The position numbers and the translations under genes are program-made. Positions 16,554 to 26,012 of a stretch of DNA of 34,001 nt are shown one piece after another (position 1 is the first letter of the stretch; every line of letters begins with the position of its first letter). Origin of the DNA: an uncultured Alphaproteobacteria bacterium (GTDB taxonomy: Bacteria; Pseudomonadota; Alphaproteobacteria; CAAGCB01; CAG-977); assembly GCA_944393745.1 (NCBI GenBank), contig CALYBD010000027.1, forward strand, positions 1 to 34,001. The letters run 5' to 3'. The notes below the pieces were generated by a model. The model did no database searches, was not told the origin of the DNA, and saw only the letters and a list, made by a program, of their open reading frames with translations.

Positions 16554-16585
16554 AGTCTGCAACTTAAACTTAACTTTAAGTCAAG
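16554..16585 (-). promoter_or_regulatory. MerR-family-type promoter/operator of the CMD-cupin operon
   Basis: ACTTAAA (16562-16568) and TTTAAGT (16575-16581) form a perfect 7-base dyad with a 6-base centre. On the minus strand it sits directly behind a TTGACT -35 (16584-16579), and a weak -10 (CAGACT, 16559-16554) follows after 19 bases. A dyad filling an over-long 19-base spacer is the hallmark of promoters activated by MerR-family proteins such as SoxR. No merR-type gene is in the window. The gene's AAGGA ribosome site and ATG follow about 35-40 bases downstream. Confidence 0.55.
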
Positions 16586-16600
16586 AGAAAAAATATAAAA

Positions 16601-16625
16601 AAAACAGCCTCCGTCCGGAGGCTGT
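16601..16625 (-). terminator. intrinsic terminator of glgA
   Basis: ACAGCCTCC (16604-16612), a 4-base loop and GGAGGCTGT (16617-16625). On the minus strand the stem is followed by a run of eight U's, so it ends the leftward glgA transcript just before the CMD-cupin promoter. Confidence 0.9.
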
Positions 16626-16640
16626 CCTGAATCGAAATAA

Positions 16641-17864
16641 TTATTTTACCTGATTTGCGGCGATCAATTTGGCATAAAGCTCTTTTGTCTGCAGGGCAAT
16701 GCTTTGCCAGCTGAAATGTTTTTCAACGCGTCTGCGTCCGGCTTGTCCCATTTTTTTGGCCAAAGCCGGGTCGCGGATCAGATTATTGATTTTTTCGGCC
16801 AGACCGGCGGCAAAGGCATCGGCGTCTTTCGGATCGTGCGGCGGTTCATCAGACAGGCCGGGATCAACCAAGAAACCGGTTTCGCCGTCAACAACGACTT
16901 CTTTAATGCCGCCGACCGCGCTGGCAACAACGGGCGTGCCGCAGGCCATGGCTTCCAGATTGATAATGCCGAACGGTTCGTAAATCGACGGGCAGCAGAA
17001 AACGGTCGCCTGAGAATAAAGGGCAATCGCTTCTTCACGCGAAACCATTTCCGGAATCCAGACGACTCCCGAACGAATCTGTTTCAATGCGTTGACCATG
17101 CCTTCCAGTTCGGCCTGCATTTCCGGCGTGTCCGCGTCGCCGGCGCACAAAACCAGCTGCGCGTCGGGATCCAATTTTGCCGCGGCTTTTAACAAATACA
17201 AAAGCCCTTTTTGCCGGGTCATGCGGCCGACAAACAGAACGTAAGGTTTGTCCGTACGAATGCCGAATTTCTGTAAAACGGCCGTATTTTCGACTTCTTT
17301 GTATTGATTGACGTCAATGCCGTTATAAATAATGGATACCCTGTCCGGATCAATTTTCGGGAACAAACGCAGGACGTCTTCTTTGGTGCTGGTGGATACG
17401 GCGATTATGGCATCGGCCATTTCCAGGGCCGTTTTTTCCACCCAGCTGGAAACATCATAACCGCGTCCCAGCTGTTCGCGTTTCCACGGACGCAACGGTT
17501 CCAAAGAATGAACCGTAACGACCAGAGGAATACCGTACAGCATTTTGGCCAGAATGCCGGCAAAATGCGCATACCACGTATGGCAATGAGCCACGTCTGC
17601 CGTCATGTTTTCGCCGGCAAAAACCAGACCTTCGTAAAATGCTTTTAACGGAGAGGCAAGTTCTTTGGGGCAGTTTTTAAACAAAGACGCGTCCGGCGTC
17701 GTTCCGTTAACGCTCAGATTGCCTTCCTGTACTTTCTGGTCATGAAAGCTGCGGACTTCGACTTCCATCAGTTTTGCCAGTTCTTTGGATAAATATTCAA
17801 CGTGAACACCTGCGCCGCCGTAAATATAAGGGGGGTATTCGTTCGTGATAAACATAACTTTCAT
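16641..17864 (-). CDS. glgA: glycogen synthase, GT4 family (corynebacterial-type GlgA)
   Basis: GT-B fold glycosyltransferase of family 4 (407 aa). N-terminal domain begins FITNEYPPYIYGGAGVHVEYL with the donor-binding glycine motif; HCHTWYAHFAG lies near residue 93. The C-terminal domain has LFVGRMTRQKGLLYLLKAA and the EPFGIINLEAMACGTPVVAS signature with the catalytic ExxxxxxxE pair. Length and motifs match the actinobacterial-type GlgA/GlgM enzymes that use ADP-glucose to extend glucan or make maltose-1-phosphate, rather than the longer GT5 enzyme of enterics. The GGAGG ribosome site is about 13 bases from the ATG, longer than usual. It is divergent from a GalT-like gene, which supports a role in sugar storage. 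Confidence 0.9.
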   Translation of the reverse strand: MKVMFITNEYPPYIYGGAGVHVEYLSKELAKLMEVEVRSFHDQKVQEGNLSVNGTTPDASLFKNCPKELASPLKAFYEGLVFAGENMTADVAHCHTWYAHFAGILAKMLYGIPLVVTVHSLEPLRPWKREQLGRGYDVSSWVEKTALEMADAIIAVSTSTKEDVLRLFPKIDPDRVSIIYNGIDVNQYKEVENTAVLQKFGIRTDKPYVLFVGRMTRQKGLLYLLKAAAKLDPDAQLVLCAGDADTPEMQAELEGMVNALKQIRSGVVWIPEMVSREEAIALYSQATVFCCPSIYEPFGIINLEAMACGTPVVASAVGGIKEVVVDGETGFLVDPGLSDEPPHDPKDADAFAAGLAEKINNLIRDPALAKKMGQAGRRRVEKHFSWQSIALQTKELYAKLIAANQVK

Positions 17865-18045
17865 AATTATTCTTTAACCTCCGAAAAAAGTAATCTTTTT
17901 CTAGCATTACCTTTTAAAAAGCGTTCGTCAATCTTTTATCGCTGAAAGCCGCCTTTAAAAAAAAAGATTAAAGGCTGGATTTTTGGACAGATTTTTTATA
18001 CAAATAATCTCGGTTGATTTCTTTTTTGCAAACAAAGGATTCAGT

Positions 18046-19440
18046 ATGCTGAACAGTATTTATGAACAAAATTTTCTGCAAAAAATGCCCGACGGCACCG
18101 TAAAACAGGTCAATCCGTTTACCGGAACGCAGGTATGGACCGTTCCCGGACGCGGTAAACGCCCGACGGTAAACAAACAGGAAGAAAGCGCTAAACCCGT
18201 TAATTTTTCAGATGTCGAAGATTTTTGTTCTTTCTGCCCGTCCAATTACTTAAAGACTCCGCCGGAAAAATCGCGTTTGGTCAAAAATGCGGACGGCACG
18301 TTCAGTGTTTTGGAAAATTTAAAGGTCTCTCAGCTGTTTGAAACAACGGCCGAATTTCGCAGAATTCCGAATTTGTTTGAGATCATTTCTTATGAATATT
18401 GGGAAAAGAACTATGCTTACGTGATTTCGGACAAGGCCAACGCACACCGCGAAGCTTATATCGCCGAACCCGAAGGACGCGAACATGTTTTGGACATCGT
18501 TCAGGCCAAATTGAAAATGAGCGGCCTGTCACGGGAAGAAATCGACAGCATTTCGTCCGGACGTAAATTGAAAATGGCCAACAGCTTTTTTGCCGGCGGA
18601 CACGAACTGATCATCGGTAAACGCCATTTTATCGAAGGGGCCAAATCCGAAAACGCCAAAGCTTCCTCGGGCAGTTTAACGCCGGAATTGCATTATCAGT
18701 ACATTAATTTCACAATTGCCGCACTGAAGGATATTTATCTGAATAACCGATATGTCCGTTATGTGACGGTTTTCCAAAACTGGCTGAATCAGGCCGGTGC
18801 GTCTTTTGACCATTTGCATAAACAATTGGTCGCCATTGACGGTATCAGCGCTTCGAACGAAGCCGAATTTAAAATGTCTCGTGAAAATCCGAATGTTTAT
18901 AACGATTTCGCCGTGAACTACGCCGGTTATCAAAATCTGATTTTTGCGGAAAATGATTATGCCGTTGCTTTTGCCGATTTCGGTCATCGTTATCCGACAC
19001 TGGCGATTTATTCCAAAGCCGAAAAGAATCAGCCCTGGAATCAGACGCCCGAACAGATCAAAGGCATGTCCGATCTGGTGCATGCCTGCCATGCCGCGAT
19101 GGGCAGCGAAATTCCGTGTAACGAAGAATGGTACTATCGTCCGCCGGCCGTTGACGTTGCCGTTCCGTGGCATATTTTGATTAAGTGGCGTATCAGTAAT
19201 CCGGCAGGATTCGAAGCCGTCACAAAGATTTTTGTCAATACGGTTGATCCCTGGACACTGCGTGACCGGATTGTCAATCGGTTGTTCGAATTGCGCAAAG
19301 AAGGGAAATTGGCCAAAGGAATAAAAATCGCGGCGGAATGTGACTGCATACCGAATTGTTTGATGTATAATCCGACGTTGCAGCCTACCGCGGTTCATCC
19401 GTATGCCATGCGCGGCCGCGGCACAACAATGGATATGTAA
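18046..19440 (+). CDS. GalT/HIT-like nucleotidyltransferase (DUF4921-like)
   Basis: Protein of 464 aa resembling galactose-1-phosphate uridylyltransferases and the DUF4921 family. It has an N-terminal metal-type CxxC (Cys61/Cys64, FCSFCPSNY) and a GalT-like active-site region NQAGASFDHLHKQLVA, with His256-x-His258-x-Gln260 as the probable nucleotidyl-transfer triad. A late cysteine cluster (AECDCIPNC) may bind a second metal. The frame is open upstream to a TTG at 17983, but the ATG at 18046 has AAAGGA six bases upstream and is preferred. It is divergent from glgA across 181 bases, so it may supply or salvage nucleotide-sugars or sugar phosphates for glycogen. Substrate not provable from sequence; a diadenosine-polyphosphate phosphorylase-like role is an alternative. 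Confidence 0.75.
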   Translation: MLNSIYEQNFLQKMPDGTVKQVNPFTGTQVWTVPGRGKRPTVNKQEESAKPVNFSDVEDFCSFCPSNYLKTPPEKSRLVKNADGTFSVLENLKVSQLFETTAEFRRIPNLFEIISYEYWEKNYAYVISDKANAHREAYIAEPEGREHVLDIVQAKLKMSGLSREEIDSISSGRKLKMANSFFAGGHELIIGKRHFIEGAKSENAKASSGSLTPELHYQYINFTIAALKDIYLNNRYVRYVTVFQNWLNQAGASFDHLHKQLVAIDGISASNEAEFKMSRENPNVYNDFAVNYAGYQNLIFAENDYAVAFADFGHRYPTLAIYSKAEKNQPWNQTPEQIKGMSDLVHACHAAMGSEIPCNEEWYYRPPAVDVAVPWHILIKWRISNPAGFEAVTKIFVNTVDPWTLRDRIVNRLFELRKEGKLAKGIKIAAECDCIPNCLMYNPTLQPTAVHPYAMRGRGTTMDM

Positions 19441-19462
19441 CAAATAAAGAATAACAAAAAAG

Positions 19463-19482
19463 CCCCCAATTGGGGGTTTTTT
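19463..19482. terminator. intrinsic terminator after the GalT-like gene
   Basis: CCCCC, AATT loop, GGGGG followed by six T's; A-run on the left. It can serve both the rightward GalT-like gene and the converging ppiD. Confidence 0.85.
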
Positions 19483-19521
19483 CGTTATCTGTACAGTAAG
19501 TATTTTCAACCGGCGAAGAGT

Positions 19522-21432
19522 TTAAAACTCTTCGTCGGCATCTTCTTGGGTTGTCTTTGTGATATATGAAAAAGCTTTGTGCGCAATATTTTCGTTGACC
19601 TGCAGGTTAAGGTAATCGGCAAAGTCGGACAAAATCGCATCGGATTTTTCTCCGGCACTTTGTTCCTGCATTAAACGGCGCAGTTCATCAACGCCGATCC
19701 GGTCTTTGGCAGGATCGGCCGGCTGTGTTTTTATGGTTTTGATGACCAGATATTCCGACGGTGACGGAATACTGATCACTTCTTTCAGCGGTTTATTGAA
19801 GATCTGATACATTGCCGATACGGGCAACTGATTGCCGCGACGCGTTAATCCGCTGAGCCGTTTGTATTTTGCGCTGGTTTTCTGCGCAATCGTTTTCGGA
19901 GAAACGCCTTTATTTAAGTCGCGTTCAACGGTTTGCATGATTTGGCGCGCTTTTTCGTTTTGTTTTTCGGTCGTCCAGGCGGCTTTGATTTCTTTTTGCG
20001 CTTTTTCGATCGGTTTTAATGCCGGATCTTTAACATCGTCTACCCGCAGAACAAAGAAGCCCGAACCTTCTTCCGTCATCGGCGTTTCCCGTCCCGGATC
20101 GCTGGAAAAGGCCGTTGCCAGAACTGTTTCGGAAATATCTGCTTTTTTGCCGTTTTCGTTTGTGCCGGTCGGATCAACCAAAGTATATTTTCTGACGGGA
20201 TATCCTGTCGAAGCGGCCACTTCTTCAATCGTTTCGCCGGCGCCGAATCTGTCGTCCAGAGCCACGGCCGTTTCGGTCAACGTATCATAAGCCGTTGAGG
20301 AAATCAGTTTTTGTTCGATTTCGTCGCGGACGTCTTTGAATTGTTTTTCCACTTTCGGCGTGATTTTGTTAACGCGCAGGATCTGCCAGCCGAAGACCGT
20401 TTGAACCGGGGCGATAACTTCTCCTTTTTGTGCGGCAAAGACAACGTCTGCCCAGTCACCGGTTGCCGTAGACGGCGTTAAATCGCCCAGTTTTGTCTGT
20501 TCTTCGGTCTGATTGGCATATTTTTTCGCAACGGCCATAAAATCCTGCCCTTTTTGCAAAGCGGCATAGGCTTCGTCTGCTTCTTCTTTCGTCGAAAACA
20601 GCATTTGATCGACATCGCGAATTTCTTCAATGGCATAGGAGTCTTTGTTTTCGTTATAGACTTCCAAAAGTTCTTCTTCGGAAATTTTTATTTTTTTTGA
20701 TACATCGTCCAACGTTAAATACATTACGGTAAACGTTCTGTATTCCGGTGCAATCAAATCATCGGAAAGTTCTTTGTATATTCTTTCCTGTTCCGATTTG
20801 CTCGGGACGCCTTTGATTTTCAGATTCGCCGGCGTTATCGTAAAGACATCTGCCGTGCGCTTTTCGTTTTGCAAACGGTAAAGCATATCAACCAACCCGG
20901 AAGGAACAAGCGTGGCTTTTTCGGCCGCATTTGTCAGCTGGCGGGCGCGTATGTCCAGGAATGCATCGTCAATAAATCGTTTTTCGCTGATGCCCATATC
21001 GCTTAAGTATTGTTTGTAGGCCGCCAGGCTGAAAACACCGTCATAATCGGTAAACATCGGCATCTGACTGATTGTTTTGCGTACGGTTTCGTCGGATACG
21101 GCCAGGTTCAGGTCGTCTGTCGCGGCCTGCATCACCAAACGCGATACCATCTGATTAAACATCGAAATCAGCATGCCTGATTGAACGGCGTCCCGGACGG
21201 TGAACGGTTTTTGCATCATATGACTTAAAGAACGAACTTCGTGATTAACCTCGTCAACGAACTGGGCAACGGTGATTTTTTTCCCCGAAACTTTAGCCAC
21301 GGCTTTGCCTTCGTCCGGGATTTTTTCCAGAAAGTGACCCGATCCGAAAAAAGAAACAAAACTAACGGCCGTCAGAATTAAAATTCCTTTCATCAGCCAG
21401 CTGTTTTTTTGATCGCGAAAAAATTTAAGCAT
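19522..21432 (-). CDS. ppiD: periplasmic folding chaperone PpiD / SurA-like peptidyl-prolyl isomerase
   Basis: Membrane-anchored periplasmic chaperone (636 aa). Residues about 12-30 form one membrane helix (LMKGILILTAVSFVSFFGSG), followed by the SurA-like N-terminal helical domain (about 45-230), a parvulin domain (about 255-340, DVDQMLFSTKEEADEAYAAL to FGWQILRVNKI) and a long C-terminal chaperone region. It assists folding of secreted proteins leaving the SecYEG channel. In the parvulin domain the usual FGYH/FGWH is FGWQ, so prolyl-isomerase activity may be weak or absent, as for E. coli PpiD. The frame is open to 21492, but the ATG at 21432 after CAGGA gives the usual MLKFFRDQK start. Divergent from tpiA-secG, placing two secretion factors side by side. 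Confidence 0.9.
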   Translation of the reverse strand: MLKFFRDQKNSWLMKGILILTAVSFVSFFGSGHFLEKIPDEGKAVAKVSGKKITVAQFVDEVNHEVRSLSHMMQKPFTVRDAVQSGMLISMFNQMVSRLVMQAATDDLNLAVSDETVRKTISQMPMFTDYDGVFSLAAYKQYLSDMGISEKRFIDDAFLDIRARQLTNAAEKATLVPSGLVDMLYRLQNEKRTADVFTITPANLKIKGVPSKSEQERIYKELSDDLIAPEYRTFTVMYLTLDDVSKKIKISEEELLEVYNENKDSYAIEEIRDVDQMLFSTKEEADEAYAALQKGQDFMAVAKKYANQTEEQTKLGDLTPSTATGDWADVVFAAQKGEVIAPVQTVFGWQILRVNKITPKVEKQFKDVRDEIEQKLISSTAYDTLTETAVALDDRFGAGETIEEVAASTGYPVRKYTLVDPTGTNENGKKADISETVLATAFSSDPGRETPMTEEGSGFFVLRVDDVKDPALKPIEKAQKEIKAAWTTEKQNEKARQIMQTVERDLNKGVSPKTIAQKTSAKYKRLSGLTRRGNQLPVSAMYQIFNKPLKEVISIPSPSEYLVIKTIKTQPADPAKDRIGVDELRRLMQEQSAGEKSDAILSDFADYLNLQVNENIAHKAFSYITKTTQEDADEEF

Positions 21433-21607
21433 TTTTGAAATCCTGAAAATTATGACTGGCAGAATAATAAATATCAGAAGTAATTCTGGCAACAGACTTT
21501 TTTAAAATGATCCGCATAAACATAAAATAAATGTTTTTTTCGGTGCGTCATTGTGTTAAACCTGTTGGAAATTTTGTAAAACGGATTTTGTTGTTGAAGG
21601 AGAATAA

Positions 21608-22366
21608 ATGATGTCAAGACGCCCCTTGATAGCCGGAAACTGGAAAATGAACTGCTTAAAGTCAGACGGAACGGCTCTGGCGGCCGGCATTGCGGAAAAG
21701 TATGCGGCGGCCGTGAATCCGAAATGTGACGTTTTGGTCTGTCCGCCGGCAATCTGGATTCTGCCGGTTGTTGATGCCGTCAAAGGACGCATTGCCGTCG
21801 GGGCCGAAGATGCTCATGCCGCCGAATCGGGGGCGCATACCGGCGATATCAGTGTGCCGATGATCAAAGATGCCGGCGCTTCGTTCGTCATTGTCGGGCA
21901 TTCCGAACGGCGGACGGATCATCATGAAACCGATGCCGAAGTCAAAGCAAAGGCCGAAGCGGTTATTTCTCATGGCCTGACGGCAATTATCTGTATTGGC
22001 GAAACGGAAGCCGAACGCGATGCCGGAAAAACAATAGAAGTCTGCCGGACACAGATTCAGGGCTCCGTTCCCGATAAGGCGACGGCCGAAAACGTTGTGA
22101 TTGCGTATGAACCGGTCTGGGCGATCGGGACGGGACGCACGCCGACAACGCAGGACGTTGCCGATGTTCATGCCGCCGTTCGTGCCGAAATAGCGGCAAA
22201 GCTCGGGAAAGAAACGGCGGACGGCATGCGTATTTTGTACGGCGGATCCGTCAAGCCCTCCAATGCCGCCGAATTAATGGCTTTGGCAGATGTCGATGGC
22301 GCTTTGGTCGGCGGTGCCAGCTTGAAAGTCGCCGATTTTTGGGCCATTATCGAAACTTGTTTGTAA
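21608..22366 (+). CDS. tpiA: triosephosphate isomerase
   Basis: TIM-barrel triosephosphate isomerase (252 aa), interconverting dihydroxyacetone phosphate and glyceraldehyde-3-phosphate. Catalytic residues are visible: Lys13 in AGNWKMN, His98 in VIVGHSERR, and Glu168 in AYEPVWAIGTGRTPT; the phosphate-binding YGGSVKPSNA motif is near the C-terminus. AAGGAG lies five bases before the first ATG (21608); a second ATG follows immediately and could also be used. Upstream of secG (25 bases), the usual bacterial tpiA-secG order. Confidence 0.98.
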   Translation: MMSRRPLIAGNWKMNCLKSDGTALAAGIAEKYAAAVNPKCDVLVCPPAIWILPVVDAVKGRIAVGAEDAHAAESGAHTGDISVPMIKDAGASFVIVGHSERRTDHHETDAEVKAKAEAVISHGLTAIICIGETEAERDAGKTIEVCRTQIQGSVPDKATAENVVIAYEPVWAIGTGRTPTTQDVADVHAAVRAEIAAKLGKETADGMRILYGGSVKPSNAAELMALADVDGALVGGASLKVADFWAIIETCL

Positions 22367-22391
22367 TTCCCTGCTGAAAGAGAAGTTAAGT

Positions 22392-22721
22392 ATGCATACG
22401 TTTATTTTGGTTGTTCATGTGATTTTGGCGATCTGCCTGGTCTGCGTGATTTTGATGCAGCGTTCCGAAGGCGGCGCGTTGGGCGGCCTGGGCGGTGGCG
22501 GTATGGGCAGTTTTATGACGGGGCGTTCCGTCGGAAATATGCTGACCCGTATGACGGCCATTCTGGCAACCTGTTTTATGATCACCAGCCTGACGTTGGC
22601 GATTATGAGTAAAAGCGAAGCGGCAAAAGCACAAAAATCCTTTATGGAAAATACACCGGCCGTTTCAAAAACAGAACCTGCGACATCGCAGGTACCGATT
22701 GTTCCCGTTTCGTCAAAATAA
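22392..22721 (+). CDS. secG: preprotein translocase subunit SecG
   Basis: SecG (109 aa), the small non-essential subunit of the SecYEG channel. Two membrane helices (about residues 3-22 and 53-73) flank the glycine-rich cytosolic loop RSEGGALGGLGGGGMGSF, which is the family signature. A polar C-terminal tail follows. It is 25 bases after tpiA and closed by a terminator. Confidence 0.95.
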   Translation: MHTFILVVHVILAICLVCVILMQRSEGGALGGLGGGGMGSFMTGRSVGNMLTRMTAILATCFMITSLTLAIMSKSEAAKAQKSFMENTPAVSKTEPATSQVPIVPVSSK

Positions 22722-22725
22722 TTAA

Positions 22726-22762
22726 AAAGGCAGAAAGGCCAACGCTTTTCTGCCTTTATTTG
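22726..22762 (+). terminator. intrinsic terminator after secG
   Basis: AAAGGCAGAAA (22726-22736) and TTTCTGCCTTT (22747-22757) are perfect 11-base arms around a 10-base loop, followed by ATTTG. The T-run is short, so some readthrough into kdsA is possible. Confidence 0.75.
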
Positions 22763-22779
22763 TTCAAAGGAGGATATAA

Positions 22780-23610
22780 ATGCAAAATCGTCGTGTGTCG
22801 GTCGGAAACATTACTTTTTCAAATGATCTGCCTTTTGTTTTGATCGGCGGCCCCTGTCAGCTGGAAAGTATGGATCACACCATTGATCTGGCCGGAAAAA
22901 TCGTTGAGATTACAAAAAAACTGAATATTCCTTATGTCTTTAAAGCTTCTTTTGACAAAGCCAACCGGACTTCGATTTCCGGTGCGCGCGGTGTCGGTCT
23001 GGAAAAGGCCATTGACATATTTAAAGAAGTCAAAAAACAGTTTTCCTGCCCGGTAATTACGGACGTTCATGAACCCGGCCAATGTGCTTTGGTGGCGCAA
23101 GTCGTTGATATGTTGCAAATTCCGGCATTTTTGTGCCGTCAGACCGATCTGGTCGTCGCCGCAGCCAAAACGGGCAAGCCGCTGAATATTAAAAAAGGAC
23201 AGTTTTTAGCTCCTTGGGACATGAAAAATGTTGTAACGAAAGCCGATCAAAGCGGCAATACGAACGTTTTGGTCACGGAACGCGGTGTTTCTTTCGGCTA
23301 TAATACGCTGGTTGTTGATATGCGTTCTTTGCCGATTATGGCCCAACAGACAGGTTGCCCCGTTGTCATAGATGCGACACACTCTGTGCAGCAGCCGGGC
23401 GGGCAGGGGACGTCCACGGGCGGACAGCGTGAATTTGCTCCGGTTCTGGCGCGGGCTGCCGTTGCCGTCGGCGTTGCCGGTGTTTTCATTGAAACGCATC
23501 AGGATCCCGACAAGTCTCCCAGTGACGGGCCGAACATGATTCCTTTGGCTGAACTGGAAGGTGTTCTGGCTTCGTTAAAGGCAATTGATCAGCTGATTAA
23601 AGGGTATTAA
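22780..23610 (+). CDS. kdsA: 3-deoxy-8-phosphooctulonate synthase (KDO-8-P synthase)
   Basis: KDO-8-phosphate synthase (276 aa). It condenses phosphoenolpyruvate with arabinose-5-phosphate, making the inner-core sugar of lipopolysaccharide and so implying an LPS-bearing outer membrane. Signatures are [51 protein letters not shown] and FIETHQDP. Residue 26 is Cys, where the metal-independent E. coli enzyme has Asn, so this is the metal-dependent class. A strong AAAGGAGG site precedes the ATG. The terminator after secG lies inside the 58-base gap; eno follows 18 bases later and is probably co-transcribed, linking PEP production to PEP use. Confidence 0.97.
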   Translation: MQNRRVSVGNITFSNDLPFVLIGGPCQLESMDHTIDLAGKIVEITKKLNIPYVFKASFDKANRTSISGARGVGLEKAIDIFKEVKKQFSCPVITDVHEPGQCALVAQVVDMLQIPAFLCRQTDLVVAAAKTGKPLNIKKGQFLAPWDMKNVVTKADQSGNTNVLVTERGVSFGYNTLVVDMRSLPIMAQQTGCPVVIDATHSVQQPGGQGTSTGGQREFAPVLARAAVAVGVAGVFIETHQDPDKSPSDGPNMIPLAELEGVLASLKAIDQLIKGY

Positions 23611-24918
<1,308 letters not shown>

Positions 24919-24960
24919 CCCGCTTTTTGACAATTAACAGATTGAATAAAAAGAATATTA

Positions 24961-24993
24961 AAAAAAGAGCAAAGAATATCTTTGCTCTTTTTT
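24961..24993 (+). terminator. intrinsic terminator after eno
   Basis: AAAAAAGAGCAAAGA (24961-24975), a 3-base loop, TCTTTGCTCTTTTTT (24979-24993): perfect arms ending in six T's. Confidence 0.9.
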
Positions 24994-25086
24994 CAAATTT
25001 AAATCTTTGCCATTTATAAAGGTATACGCTTTTTTCTTCATATTATAAAAAATGTTGCTAATATACTTCCGAAAAGGATTAAGGGG

Positions 25087-25404
25087 ATGCAGCTTATTCG
25101 GGAAATACGCCGTCGTTTGCGACATCTGTTGGCGCCGCTGTTTTGGTTGGTGCTGACGTTTTATTTCGGCTATCACGCCGTGAACGGTGAACGCGGATTG
25201 CGTCGTTTGTTTGAATTAAAACAGGAAATCCGGATTGCTTCCCAGGTGGCGGAAGAAATATCTTTGCGCCGGGCGGAACTGGAACGAAAAGTCCGTCAGC
25301 TGTCCCCGCAAAGCATAGATGTCGATATGCTGGAAGAATCCGCCCGTACTTTGCTGAATATGGGGCAGGACGGCGATTACGTTATTTTAGATACGGCGGA
25401 ATGA
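25087..25404 (+). CDS. ftsB: cell division protein FtsB / DivIC-like septum formation initiator
   Basis: Bitopic inner-membrane protein (105 aa). A basic N-terminus (REIRRRLRHLL) is followed by one membrane helix (about residues 14-31) and a periplasmic coiled coil (about 38-75), ending in a conserved region (DMLEESARTLLNMGQDGDYVIL). This is the FtsB/DivIC layout. It bridges FtsL and FtsQ in the divisome. It lies downstream of eno, as in many proteobacteria. AAGGA lies eight bases before the ATG. Its TGA stop directly abuts the TGA of the converging pgpA within TGATCA, leaving no spacer and no terminator between them. Confidence 0.88.
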   Translation: MQLIREIRRRLRHLLAPLFWLVLTFYFGYHAVNGERGLRRLFELKQEIRIASQVAEEISLRRAELERKVRQLSPQSIDVDMLEESARTLLNMGQDGDYVILDTAE

Positions 25405-25905
25405 TCAACCGGCCGTTAATAATGAAATCCACCCGGCTTGCGGCAGACAGAAGTGATTAATCAAAATCGTGCAAAGCAGGGCATACAGTCCTGCGAAAAC
25501 ATCGTCCAACATAACACCGACGGCGCTGTGCAGTTTTGAATCGGCCCAACAGGCGGGCCAGGGTTTTAAAATATCAAACAGACGGAACAGCAAAAACGCC
25601 AAAAGATACCCGATCGGATCCAAAGGCGTTGCCAACAAAGCCAGCCATTGTCCGACGACTTCGTCAATAACGATTTGGCCGGGGTCTTCTGTTTGTGTTT
25701 CTCGCATAACGATGTCTGCGCTGTATACGCCGATAAAGAAAACAACGGCGGCGGCTCCCAGCAAAGACAGCGGATTGCCGAAAAACATAATGCCCCAGGC
25801 GAACGGCAGCGCAGCCAAAGAACCGAATGTTCCCGGCGCAACGGGTGATTTCCCCGATCCGAACCAGGTTCCCAAAACAAAAGCTGTTTTTATTTTTGCG
25901 GACAT
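25405..25905 (-). CDS. pgpA: phosphatidylglycerophosphatase A
   Basis: Integral membrane phosphatase (166 aa) that dephosphorylates phosphatidylglycerol phosphate to phosphatidylglycerol. The conserved N-terminal GTWFGSGKSPVAPGTFGSLAALP, the central EDPGQIVIDEVVGQW and the C-terminal KPWPACWADSKLHSAVGVMLDDVFAGLYA motifs are family signatures. About four membrane segments. The ribosome site is weak. It converges with ftsB without a gap and is divergent from the M23 peptidase gene. Confidence 0.93.
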   Translation of the reverse strand: MSAKIKTAFVLGTWFGSGKSPVAPGTFGSLAALPFAWGIMFFGNPLSLLGAAAVVFFIGVYSADIVMRETQTEDPGQIVIDEVVGQWLALLATPLDPIGYLLAFLLFRLFDILKPWPACWADSKLHSAVGVMLDDVFAGLYALLCTILINHFCLPQAGWISLLTAG

Positions 25906-26012
25906 GAGCTTGATTTTTTTCCCATAAAGTAAAAAAAGTGTTTCGAAACAAGGTTATCATATAGTATGTTATAAAAAATGCTATAGAATTTTTGGAAAGC
26001 CGTATTTTCAAG

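Noticed and set aside
17983-18045. Longer N-terminus of the GalT-like protein from a TTG codon
   Set aside because: The extension is hydrophobic and poor in family features; the ATG at 18046 has a well-spaced AAAGGA site.
21433-21492. Additional 20 residues at the N-terminus of PpiD
   Set aside because: They would create a second hydrophobic segment ahead of the real anchor; the ATG at 21432 has a ribosome site and the usual family start.
25385-25420. Terminator between ftsB and pgpA
   Set aside because: The two stop codons touch and I find no stem followed by a T-run; transcripts may overlap instead.
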